Notes under the pieces: model-generated
The model's database searches: none
What the model was told of the DNA's origin: nothing
What the model saw: only the letters and a program-made list of their open reading frames with translations
DNA from: JACRBK01 sp964427955
GTDB taxonomy: Bacteria; Chloroflexota; Anaerolineae; Aggregatilineales; Aggregatilineaceae
DNA length: 6,077 nt
NCBI GenBank assembly: GCA_964427955.1
Contig: CAYRWY010000364.1
Span: 1-6,077, forward strand
Direction: 5' to 3'
In this document: positions 1 to 5,419 of the stretch, piece by piece
Position numbering within the stretch: position 1 is the first letter of the stretch
Layout: every line of letters begins with the position of its first letter
Translations under genes and position numbers: made by a program

Positions 1-37
1 TGATCGCCAGCATCCGTTGAGTCAGATAACGACGCAT
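1..37 (-). CDS. ABC transporter permease, DppB-like, N-terminal fragment (cut by window edge)
   Basis: Reading leftward from an ATG at 37-35, the open frame gives MRRYLTQRMLAI before the window ends. A short basic start (RRYLTQR) leading into hydrophobic residues is typical of the first membrane-spanning permease subunit of dipeptide/oligopeptide-type (family 5) ABC importers, which usually follows the binding-protein gene. An AAGGGA ribosome binding site lies 4 nt upstream of the ATG. The gene starts 66 bp after the stop of the binding-protein gene on the same strand, so it is probably the next cistron of that operon. Only 12 complete codons are visible, so the family call rests mainly on position and on this short N-terminus. 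No membrane segment can be checked. Confidence 0.65.
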   Translation of the reverse strand, partial: MRRYLTQRMLAI

Positions 38-57
38 GTTGTCCCTTCAGGCATAGG

Positions 58-83
58 GGCGGAGCGCAGGTCTGCGCTCCGCC
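58..83 (-). promoter_or_regulatory. Perfect 12-bp inverted repeat: intra-operon RNA hairpin
   Basis: GGCGGAGCGCAG (58-69) is followed after 2 nt by its exact complement CTGCGCTCCGCC (72-83). Transcribed leftward it forms a very GC-rich stem, 20 nt after the stop codon of the binding-protein gene and 20 nt before the permease start. No run of U follows it, so it does not look like a strong intrinsic terminator. Hairpins at this position in ABC-transporter operons commonly protect the upstream message or reduce read-through, so that binding protein outnumbers permease. That role is inferred here. Confidence 0.75.
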
Positions 84-103
84 TGCAATGATGCGTTCCG
101 AGC

Positions 104-1630
104 CTAGCGGTTGATCTTGGTCTGGCTCAGGTAGAACAGGTAGCCCGTGGGCGTGGGCGTGAAATCAGTCACGTAGGACTGCAACGCCGTATAGTTGTAC
201 TGCGTATACAGCCAGATCCACGGCGACGTCTCGGCCAGGTGTTTCTGGAACTGGGCGAAGATCTCGTAGCGTTTGGCCGGGTCGGTTTCGGTCTGACCGG
301 CCTTCATCAACGAATCGAGCGTGTCGTCCACGTAGCCCGCGACCTGTTCAAAACGCGCCCCATACTGGAAATAGCGCGAGTACATGGGGTACGGATCGGC
401 GCGCCCCCCGTTGAGGGCAATCGCTGCCGTGAAGTCCGCGGCGAGCCAGCGATCTACGTAGGTGCCCAACTCCAGCGACTCGATCTCCACGTCGATGTTG
501 ATGGCCTTGAGTTGTTCCTGGATCACCTGCGCTTCGGACAGCGCGGTCGGCGGTTCGGCGACGCCCACGATCACGGGCAGCTTGAAGCCCTCTTCCATGC
601 CCGCCTGTTTCATCAGTTCGCGCGCCTTGTCCAGGTCCGGCGTGTAGCAGAACAATTCGTCCACCGGGAGGCGGAAGGCCGGCATCGTCAACGGCCCGGT
701 CACCTCGCCCTCGCCCAGGGCCGCTACGTCCACCACTTCCTGGCGATCAATCGCGCACGAGATCGCCTGGCGTACCTCAAGGATATTGAGCGGTTCGACG
801 GCGGCGCGGAGCTGCAAGACGTGGTAGGAAATGTCCGGCGTCCGGTTCAGGGTGATGGCCGCGTCATCGGTGAGCAAGGTCGCGATCAGGGGATCGTTGA
901 GCAGCGCGAAATCTATTTCACCCGCGCGCAGGGCGGCCACGATGCTCGCCTCTTCGGGGATGATCCGGATTTCGATGCCATCCACGTAGGGTCCATCGCC
1001 CCAATAGTTCGGGTTGGCTTTGAGCACGGTCTTTTCGTCGGGCTGCCAGCTTTCCAACATGAACGGGCCGGTACCGACCACGTCGGTAGCGGGATCGCCA
1101 GTGGCGATCACGTCCGAAGACAGGATAACAGCATTGACGACGGTGAGCGCCGCCACCAGCGGCACGTCCGCCACATTCAGATGGAGAACGACCGTATAGT
1201 CATCGGGAGCGTCCATCGAATCGATCGACAGCAGGTTGGTACGGGTCGCCGCCCCGGTGGCCTCATCCAGAATGCGCGTGAAAGAGGCGAGCACATCTTC
1301 CGCCGTGAACGCCGAGCCATCGTGGAACGTCACGCCCTGGCGCAGGTGGAACGTGAGGGACGTCCCATCGTCGGCAAATTCCCAGCTTTCGGCCAGCGCC
1401 GGAATGAGATTCAGGTTTTCGTCCGTCCGCACCAGCGGTTCATAGATCAGGTCCAGTAACCGCAAGGACGAGAAAGCAGTTTGCAGGTGGGGATCTAGCC
1501 CGGTGGCATCCACCGCACGGGCCATGACCAGGGTGCTGCCACCCTGAGCGGCACCCGGAGCAACCATGCCCACCACCATCACTAGCAACACGCCGATCAG
1601 AACTATTCGAGCAATTCTAGTTAGTGACAT
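104..1630 (-). CDS. ABC transporter substrate-binding protein, family 5 (SBP_bac_5)
   Basis: Extracytoplasmic solute-binding protein of 508 aa, the usual length for the oligopeptide/nickel/oligosaccharide family. Residues 1-28 form a Sec-type signal: basic start, hydrophobic core at about 8-24, then APGAAQ, with likely cleavage after A28. Family signatures follow in order: LxPALAESWEFADDGT at about 74-90, FHLRQGVTFHDGSAFTAEDV at 94-113, GTGPF at 186-190, NPNYWGDGPYVDGIEIR at 207-222, and a C-terminal lobe with the ADPYPMYSRY region at 411-420. There is no lipobox cysteine near the signal end, which is unusual for a Gram-positive-type binding protein. The start is set by GGAGAG at 1637-1642, 6 nt upstream, and an in-frame TGA further upstream. 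Annotation pipelines would call it a peptide binder, but several family 5 members bind oligosaccharides. The neighbouring sugar genes make a glycoside or oligosaccharide ligand more likely (inference). It lies 85 bp downstream of the GntR gene and probably shares its transcript. Confidence 0.95.
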   Translation of the reverse strand: MSLTRIARIVLIGVLLVMVVGMVAPGAAQGGSTLVMARAVDATGLDPHLQTAFSSLRLLDLIYEPLVRTDENLNLIPALAESWEFADDGTSLTFHLRQGVTFHDGSAFTAEDVLASFTRILDEATGAATRTNLLSIDSMDAPDDYTVVLHLNVADVPLVAALTVVNAVILSSDVIATGDPATDVVGTGPFMLESWQPDEKTVLKANPNYWGDGPYVDGIEIRIIPEEASIVAALRAGEIDFALLNDPLIATLLTDDAAITLNRTPDISYHVLQLRAAVEPLNILEVRQAISCAIDRQEVVDVAALGEGEVTGPLTMPAFRLPVDELFCYTPDLDKARELMKQAGMEEGFKLPVIVGVAEPPTALSEAQVIQEQLKAINIDVEIESLELGTYVDRWLAADFTAAIALNGGRADPYPMYSRYFQYGARFEQVAGYVDDTLDSLMKAGQTETDPAKRYEIFAQFQKHLAETSPWIWLYTQYNYTALQSYVTDFTPTPTGYLFYLSQTKINR

Positions 1631-1647
1631 TTCTCTCTCTCCATGAA

Positions 1648-1664
1648 ATCAGTATTCCAGAGAA
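1648..1664 (+). repeat. Second copy of the shared intergenic motif
   Basis: ATCAGTATTCCAGAGAA lies in the 85-bp gap between the GntR and binding-protein genes. It pairs with the copy at 5376-5390 in front of the GH3 gene. Relative to the leftward binding-protein gene it is read as its complement, just upstream of the GGAGAG ribosome binding site. The rest of this gap shows no convincing promoter or terminator. Confidence 0.35.
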
Positions 1665-1715
1665 GGGACGACGAAGATGATGCTTGTGCCTCCTTAGCTG
1701 CTAGCGGGACCCGGC

Positions 1716-2480
1716 TTACGTTAACTGGTGTGCGGAATAGTGCAAGATAGTTCGCAGTTGATACTTGTCCCCCCGGTACACCGAACGCACATACTCAACC
1801 GGTTGGTTCTGCTCGTCAAAAGTGACGCGCGTGAATTGTAGAATGGGTGTCTTTCCATCCAGATCAAGCGCCCGGCACTCATTCTCGTCGGGCAGGCGCG
1901 TCTCAATGAGTTGATCCGCCCAGACCAGGGTCAAGCCATATTCACTGCGCAGCACGGCATACAATGACTCCCGCCCAAAATCGTGGTGTTCAAGCACACC
2001 TGGGCAGAGGCTGTGAGGGAGGTGGGTGATCTCCACTGCGAGAGGCCGGTCATCAGCCAACCGGACACGCGTCAAAACCACGATTTCTCCTCCCAACGGC
2101 AGGTGAAGGCGGCTGGCCATTTCCGGATCGGCAGGGCGCAGCGTAGCGGCGAGCACCCGGCTGCTCGACTTCAGACCACGCTGCCGCATATCCTCGCTGA
2201 AACTGGTCAGAGCCTGTAATTCCTGGTTGATTTTGGGCGCACTGACGTAGGTCCCCTTCCCCACGCTGGACTGCGTCAGCCCTTTTTGGGCCAGCGCGCG
2301 CAGAGCCTGGCGAGCCGTCATGCGGCTCACGGCGCAACGCTCCGCCAGCTCACGCTCAGAAGGTAAGCGAGATCCAACCGCATACTCACCCGATTCGATC
2401 TGCTTCTCGAGCAGTTCCATGATCTGGATGTAGAGCGGAATAGAAGATTCGGGATGCAAGACCACGGTGTTGATTCCCAT
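1716..2480 (-). CDS. GntR-family transcriptional regulator, HutC subfamily (UTRA domain)
   Basis: DNA-binding regulator of 254 aa, typical for the HutC subfamily. Residues 14-80 form the GntR winged helix-turn-helix: IPLYIQIMELLEKQIESGEY, then GSRLPSERELAERCAVSRMT with the recognition helix at about 50-63, then the wing ending in GKGTYVS (75-80). Residues about 92-246 form the UTRA effector-binding domain, opening with LTSFSEDMRQRGLKSSSRVL and ending with YRGDKYQLRTIL. In this subfamily the UTRA domain binds small molecules, often sugars or sugar phosphates, which release the repressor from DNA. The start is firm, because the codon just before the ATG is an in-frame TAG. The Shine-Dalgarno sequence is poor (GGTGG). 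The wing reads TQSSVGKGTYV instead of the common basic RRxGKGTFV, so DNA contacts there may differ. It is divergent from the dehydrogenase gene and upstream of the transporter genes, so it is the likely local regulator. Confidence 0.96.
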   Translation of the reverse strand: MGINTVVLHPESSIPLYIQIMELLEKQIESGEYAVGSRLPSERELAERCAVSRMTARQALRALAQKGLTQSSVGKGTYVSAPKINQELQALTSFSEDMRQRGLKSSSRVLAATLRPADPEMASRLHLPLGGEIVVLTRVRLADDRPLAVEITHLPHSLCPGVLEHHDFGRESLYAVLRSEYGLTLVWADQLIETRLPDENECRALDLDGKTPILQFTRVTFDEQNQPVEYVRSVYRGDKYQLRTILHYSAHQLT

Positions 2481-2486
2481 CTATGC

Positions 2487-2496
2487 GGTATATACC
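2487..2496. promoter_or_regulatory. Candidate GntR/HutC-type operator GGTATATACC
   Basis: This is a perfect 10-bp palindrome 6 bp upstream of the GntR-family start codon. HutC-subfamily regulators generally bind AT-centred palindromes with GT and AC half-sites (TreR, NagR and DasR operators are of this form), and this site fits. It falls just downstream of the predicted transcription start of the regulator gene, a good position for autorepression. A second TATACC half-site lies at 2511-2516, exactly 20 bp away in the same orientation and overlapping the -10 element. Binding by the adjacent regulator is inferred. Confidence 0.6.
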
Positions 2497-2506
2497 ACCA
2501 TAATCC

Positions 2507-2535
2507 ATGCTATACCAAAAGAGAATCAGAGTCAA
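2507..2535 (-). promoter_or_regulatory. Predicted sigma70-type promoter of the GntR/transporter arm
   Basis: On the minus strand a TTGACT -35 box (2535-2530) is followed after 17 bp by a TAGCAT -10 box (2512-2507). The -35 matches consensus at 5 of 6 positions and the -10 at 4 of 6. The expected transcription start is near 2500, giving a leader of about 20 nt that contains the GGTATATACC palindrome. It probably drives regulator, binding protein and permease together, since no clear second promoter is visible at 1631-1715. Confidence 0.5.
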
Positions 2536-2594
2536 GCAGGGGCAAGCCGTCCTCATTCGACGGACGAAGAAGCCGGTGGTGGGCTTCAGCATGA

Positions 2595-2602
2595 CACGCG
2601 TG
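2595..2602. promoter_or_regulatory. Short palindrome CACGCGTG upstream of the dehydrogenase promoter
   Basis: This perfect 8-bp palindrome is centred about 61 bp upstream of the predicted rightward transcription start, a distance typical of class I activator sites. A weaker 6-bp inverted repeat (GAAGCC at 2569-2574, GGCTTC at 2582-2587) lies just to its left. Both sit between the two divergent promoters, where regulatory sites are expected. No specific regulator can be named, and such short palindromes arise by chance. Confidence 0.25.
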
Positions 2603-2622
2603 ATTTGTTTTCTGACTCTCAC

Positions 2623-2652
2623 TTGACCGGAGTTTCCGGCAGGGGCTATACT
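2623..2652 (+). promoter_or_regulatory. Predicted sigma70-type promoter of the dehydrogenase-kinase arm
   Basis: A TTGACC -35 box (2623-2628) and a TATACT -10 box (2647-2652) are separated by 18 bp. Each matches consensus at 5 of 6 positions. Transcription would begin near 2659, leaving a leader of about 33 nt with an AGAAAGG ribosome binding site (2679-2685) 7 nt before the dehydrogenase ATG. The -10 box sits in GCTATAC, a heptamer also found at 2509-2515 beside the opposite promoter. A GntR half-site here is possible but unproven. Confidence 0.6.
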
Positions 2653-2692
2653 CGTCCTACCCAACGGATGATCAACATAGAAAGGTTGAAGT

Positions 2693-3742
2693 ATGAGAGC
2701 GGCACTGCTGTATGGCCCGCGCGATTTTCGCATCGAAGAGATGCCTTCCCCACCAGCCCCCGCCTCGGGCGAAGCCCTGATCCGCATTGAGTCCGTGGGC
2801 GTGTGTGGTTCGGACCTGCATACCTATCAGGACGGTCGGATTGGAGACACCGTCTTACAGGCCCCCCTAGTCCTGGGGCATGAATTTGCCGGGACTGTGG
2901 CCGCGGTGGGCGCGAATGCCTACGATGGGCTGCACCAGCCGTTGAAAGTTGGACAGCGCGTCGCGGTCGAACCCGCCTTACCGTGTGGGTACTGTGACCG
3001 GTGCGAGCAGGGAAATCCCAATCTCTGTCGCAACCTGGGCTTCATGGGTTTGTGGCCCCATCATGGCGCGCTGCAAGACTACCGGGTGGTGCCCGCGCGG
3101 GGATGTTTCCCCATTCCCGACGCTCTGACGATGGACGAAGGCGCGCTGCTCGAGCCGCTGGGAGTCGCGATCCATGCGGTAGACCTGGGCCACCTTCATG
3201 TTGGACACAGCGTAGCGGTGCTGGGCTGCGGCCCGATTGGACTGCTCATCATGCGGCTGGCCCGACTCTCTGGCGCAGGCACTCTCTATGCCTTCGACCA
3301 GTTTGACTGGCGCCTTGAGGCCGCGCGGCGCTGGGGAGCGGACGAAACCTTCAACATTCAGTCCGGTGATCCGGCTGACTTTCTGCGGAAGCGAACCGGC
3401 GGACGCGGCGCGGACGTCGTGTTCGAAGCGGCCTGGGCGGGCGACGCGGTGGGGCTGGCCGTCGAAATGGCTGATCTGGGAGGCCGGCTCGTCCTCGTCG
3501 GAATCCCGGGCAGTGACGAGGCTCACTTCAAACACTCGACGGCACGCCGCAAGGGATTGACCATGATGATGTGCCGCCGCATGAAGCACACCTATCCGCG
3601 GGCGATTGCCTTGACGACCGGTGGCAGTGTCGATCTGAAACCGCTGGTCACGCACTGCTTTGCATTAGCCGATACCAACCGGGCCTATGCCCTGAACGCG
3701 GCCTATGAGGACCGCGTGATCAAGGTGATGATCCACCTTTAG
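2693..3742 (+). CDS. Zinc-dependent MDR dehydrogenase, sorbitol/polyol dehydrogenase-like
   Basis: Cytoplasmic medium-chain dehydrogenase/reductase of 349 aa, the normal length, probably oxidising a secondary alcohol of a polyol or sugar to a ketone with NAD+. Likely catalytic zinc ligands are C38 (GVCGSD), H63 and E64 (LGHEFAG), with E154 (LLEPLGV) nearby. Four structural-zinc cysteines are present at 98, 101, 104 and 112. The Rossmann motif GCGPIG is at 178-183, and D202 at the end of the next strand favours NAD over NADP. The C-terminal RRMKHTYPRAIAL region (295-307) resembles sorbitol/iditol/xylitol dehydrogenases more than simple alcohol dehydrogenases. L-threonine dehydrogenase and galactitol-1-phosphate dehydrogenase are alternatives from the same group, and the substrate cannot be read from sequence. 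The start is supported by AGAAAGG 7 nt upstream. It is the first gene of the rightward arm, 75 bp before the sugar kinase, which argues for a role in sugar or polyol catabolism. Confidence 0.93.
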   Translation: MRAALLYGPRDFRIEEMPSPPAPASGEALIRIESVGVCGSDLHTYQDGRIGDTVLQAPLVLGHEFAGTVAAVGANAYDGLHQPLKVGQRVAVEPALPCGYCDRCEQGNPNLCRNLGFMGLWPHHGALQDYRVVPARGCFPIPDALTMDEGALLEPLGVAIHAVDLGHLHVGHSVAVLGCGPIGLLIMRLARLSGAGTLYAFDQFDWRLEAARRWGADETFNIQSGDPADFLRKRTGGRGADVVFEAAWAGDAVGLAVEMADLGGRLVLVGIPGSDEAHFKHSTARRKGLTMMMCRRMKHTYPRAIALTTGGSVDLKPLVTHCFALADTNRAYALNAAYEDRVIKVMIHL

Positions 3743-3804
3743 CAGTGCAGGGGGACCGCGACGAGCGTCCAGCGAAGTCTCAAGTCACGACAGGGTTGGC
3801 TGTG

Positions 3805-3810
3805 AAAGGA
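3805..3810 (+). promoter_or_regulatory. Ribosome binding site deciding the kinase start
   Basis: AAAGGA lies 7 nt before the ATG at 3818 but only 4 nt before the in-frame TTG at 3815. The spacing favours ATG, which makes the protein 492 aa rather than 493. Confidence 0.75.
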
Positions 3811-3817
3811 TCGATTG

Positions 3818-5296
3818 ATGCCCCAATATCTGGCCTTTGACATTGGCACCTCCGCTGGACGGGCGATGGTAGGCACCCTCAGTGCCGACGGCATCGCGCT
3901 GACCGAACTCCACCGCTTTTCCAATCGCGCGGTGTTTGTCCGCGGAACGCTGTATTGGGACATTCTTTACCTGTGGGGCGAGATTCTGAACAGCCTTCAA
4001 AAATGGCCGACGGATGCTGAGCCACCCCGGAGCATCGGCCTGGATACCTGGGCCGTCGATTTTGCGCTGTTGGACGCCAACGGCAGCCTCCTCGACAACC
4101 CGGTCCACAACCGCGATGCGCGCACCAATGGGATGTTGGAGCGTGTTTTCGAGGTGGTGCCTCGTGACGAGATTTACACCCGGACCGGCATCCAGTTCAT
4201 GCAGATCAACACGCTCTACCAGCTCTATGCGCTGGCCCTTGCCCAGTCGCCCGCGCTGCGCCATGCCGACACCTTCCTCACGGTAGCCGATCTGCTCAAC
4301 TACTGGCTGACCGGGCGCAAGGTCGTCGAGTTCACCAGCGCCACCTGTACCCAGTGTTACGACCCGAACGCTGGCGGCTGGACGACCGATATTCTGGCAC
4401 GGCTTGGCCTTCCCACCGGGATGTGGCCGGAAGTCGTCGCGCCCGGCACGGTGCTTGGAAACCTGGACGCGGCTTCGCCTGAACTGGCAGATTTCCCCCA
4501 GGTCCCGGTGATTGCCGTCGCGACCCACGATACCGCCTCTGCCGTAGCCGCAGTCCCTGCCACGGTGGAGCATTTCGTCTATATCAGCTCAGGCACGTGG
4601 TCGCTTATGGGCACCGAAGTCCGCTCGCCCATCATCACGCCCGACAGCCTCAAGTACAATTTCACCAACGAAGGCGGGGTGAACGGCACTTTTCGACTGC
4701 TGAAGAATATTTTGGGCATGTGGCTGGTTCAAGCCTGCCAGGAGGCCTGGAGCAAGGTAGGCCGTGACTATGCCTATCCGGAGCTGATCGAGTTAGCGAC
4801 CCGCGCCCGCCCGTTCGGAGCGGTGATCGACCCTTATCCCAACAGTCCTGATTTTCGCTGGGCGGCGGATATGCCGGATCGAATTCAGGCATTTTGCGCC
4901 CGCACCGCACAGCCTGTCCCGGCAGATGACGGGGAAATTCTGCGCTGTATCTTCGAGAGCCTGGCCCTGAAATACCGGCAGACCCTGGAACAACTTCAGA
5001 TCATCACCGGGCACGATTACCAGGTGATTCATATTGTCGGCGGCGGCGCACGCAACGGGCTGTTGTGCCAGATGACCGCTGACGCCACCCGGCGACCGGT
5101 GGTGGCCGGACCGAGTGAAGCCACCACCCTGGGCAATCTCGCGGTCCAGGCGATGGCGACCGGCCAACTGGCGTCCATCGAAGAAAGCCGCCACCTGATC
5201 CGGCGTTCCGCCGATCTGGCCACCTACGAACCCTCGACGTCCTCCCGTGACTGGGATGATGCGTATGCCCGCTTCCTGGCGATTGCGCAGAAATGA
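3818..5296 (+). CDS. rhaB: Rhamnulokinase-family FGGY carbohydrate kinase
   Basis: Probable ATP-dependent kinase that phosphorylates L-rhamnulose, or a related ketose, at O1 in the cytoplasm. Its 492 aa closely match E. coli RhaB in length and in block order. The N-terminal nucleotide loop FDIGTSAGRAM is at 7-17, then LDTWAVDFALLD (75-86), RDARTNGM (99-106), TGIQFMQINTLYQL (123-136), ATHDTASA (235-242) with likely catalytic base D238, SSGTWSLMG (257-265), TNEGGVNGTFRLLKNILGMW (283-302), the ATP-site IVGGGARN (406-413), and AGPSEATTLGN (430-440). All key motifs are intact. In most genomes rhaB sits with rhamnose isomerase and rhamnulose-1-phosphate aldolase. Neither is seen here, and a polyol-type dehydrogenase precedes it instead. 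The real substrate could therefore be another ketose made by that dehydrogenase. The family call is firm and the substrate is less so. Confidence 0.92.
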   Translation: MPQYLAFDIGTSAGRAMVGTLSADGIALTELHRFSNRAVFVRGTLYWDILYLWGEILNSLQKWPTDAEPPRSIGLDTWAVDFALLDANGSLLDNPVHNRDARTNGMLERVFEVVPRDEIYTRTGIQFMQINTLYQLYALALAQSPALRHADTFLTVADLLNYWLTGRKVVEFTSATCTQCYDPNAGGWTTDILARLGLPTGMWPEVVAPGTVLGNLDAASPELADFPQVPVIAVATHDTASAVAAVPATVEHFVYISSGTWSLMGTEVRSPIITPDSLKYNFTNEGGVNGTFRLLKNILGMWLVQACQEAWSKVGRDYAYPELIELATRARPFGAVIDPYPNSPDFRWAADMPDRIQAFCARTAQPVPADDGEILRCIFESLALKYRQTLEQLQIITGHDYQVIHIVGGGARNGLLCQMTADATRRPVVAGPSEATTLGNLAVQAMATGQLASIEESRHLIRRSADLATYEPSTSSRDWDDAYARFLAIAQK

Positions 5297-5346
5297 GCAC
5301 TCCCTCCGGGCGGGGATAGTCTTCGCGGCGGGCACCAAAATCAGTC

Positions 5347-5375
5347 CAGACCAGATCGTGATCTGCTGGTAGAAT
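5347..5375 (+). promoter_or_regulatory. Weak candidate promoter and operator upstream of the GH3 gene
   Basis: A TAGAAT -10-like box (5370-5375, 5 of 6 consensus) is preceded after 17 bp by a poor -35 (CAGACC, 5347-5352). The spacer holds an inverted repeat, CAGATC-GT-GATCTG (5352-5365). A second imperfect one, CTGGTA-GAA-TATCAG, covers the -10 (5366-5380). This arrangement could give the GH3 gene its own regulated promoter, separate from read-through out of the kinase gene. No intrinsic terminator is visible after the kinase. Confidence 0.35.
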
Positions 5376-5390
5376 ATCAGTTCCAGAGAA
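5376..5390 (+). repeat. Intergenic motif shared with the region upstream of the binding-protein gene
   Basis: ATCAGTTCCAGAGAA here matches ATCAGTATTCCAGAGAA at 1648-1664, with one 2-nt gap and an exact 10-base core (TTCCAGAGAA). The core has a TTC-N4-GAA dyad, so orientation may not matter. One copy lies 30 bp before the GH3 start. The other lies, in opposite orientation, 17 bp before the binding-protein start. A shared regulator or RNA-level signal is possible, and chance is not excluded. Confidence 0.35.
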
Positions 5391-5419
5391 AATAACCTGG
5401 TTTGATCAAAGGAGACCCT

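Noticed and set aside
239..1459. 406-codon open frame on the plus strand opposite the binding-protein gene
   Set aside because: It lies wholly antisense to a gene with clear family motifs. Its translation is rich in R, H, G and Q with no recognisable domain, as expected from the complement of GC-rich coding DNA.
1621..1644. Seven-codon frame (MEREKCH) overlapping the start of the binding-protein gene, a possible leader peptide
   Set aside because: Its ATG is embedded in the binding-protein ribosome binding site and it has none of its own. It has no attenuator structure or diagnostic codon run.
1689..1695. Strong Shine-Dalgarno-like AAGGAGG on the minus strand just after the GntR stop
   Set aside because: No ATG, GTG or TTG follows at a usable distance. 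It may be a chance match or a relic, with no gene to attach it to.
2536..2646. Direct repeat GCAGGGGC at 2536-2543 and 2639-2646, near both divergent promoters
   Set aside because: It is only 8 bases in a GC-rich region, not palindromic, and at different positions relative to the two promoters. Chance is adequate to explain it.
2386..2787. 133-codon minus-strand frame spanning the divergent promoter region
   Set aside because: It overlaps the GntR coding start in another frame, the whole regulatory region and the dehydrogenase start. The motif-bearing GntR frame excludes it.
3785..4573. 262-codon minus-strand frame opposite the kinase N-terminal half
   Set aside because: It is antisense to strongly conserved rhamnulokinase motifs and has no domain or ribosome binding site of its own.
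5297..5330. GC-rich stretch after the kinase stop as a possible intrinsic terminator
   Set aside because: The CCCTCCGGGCGGGG stretch gives only a 3-4 bp stem and no T-run follows.
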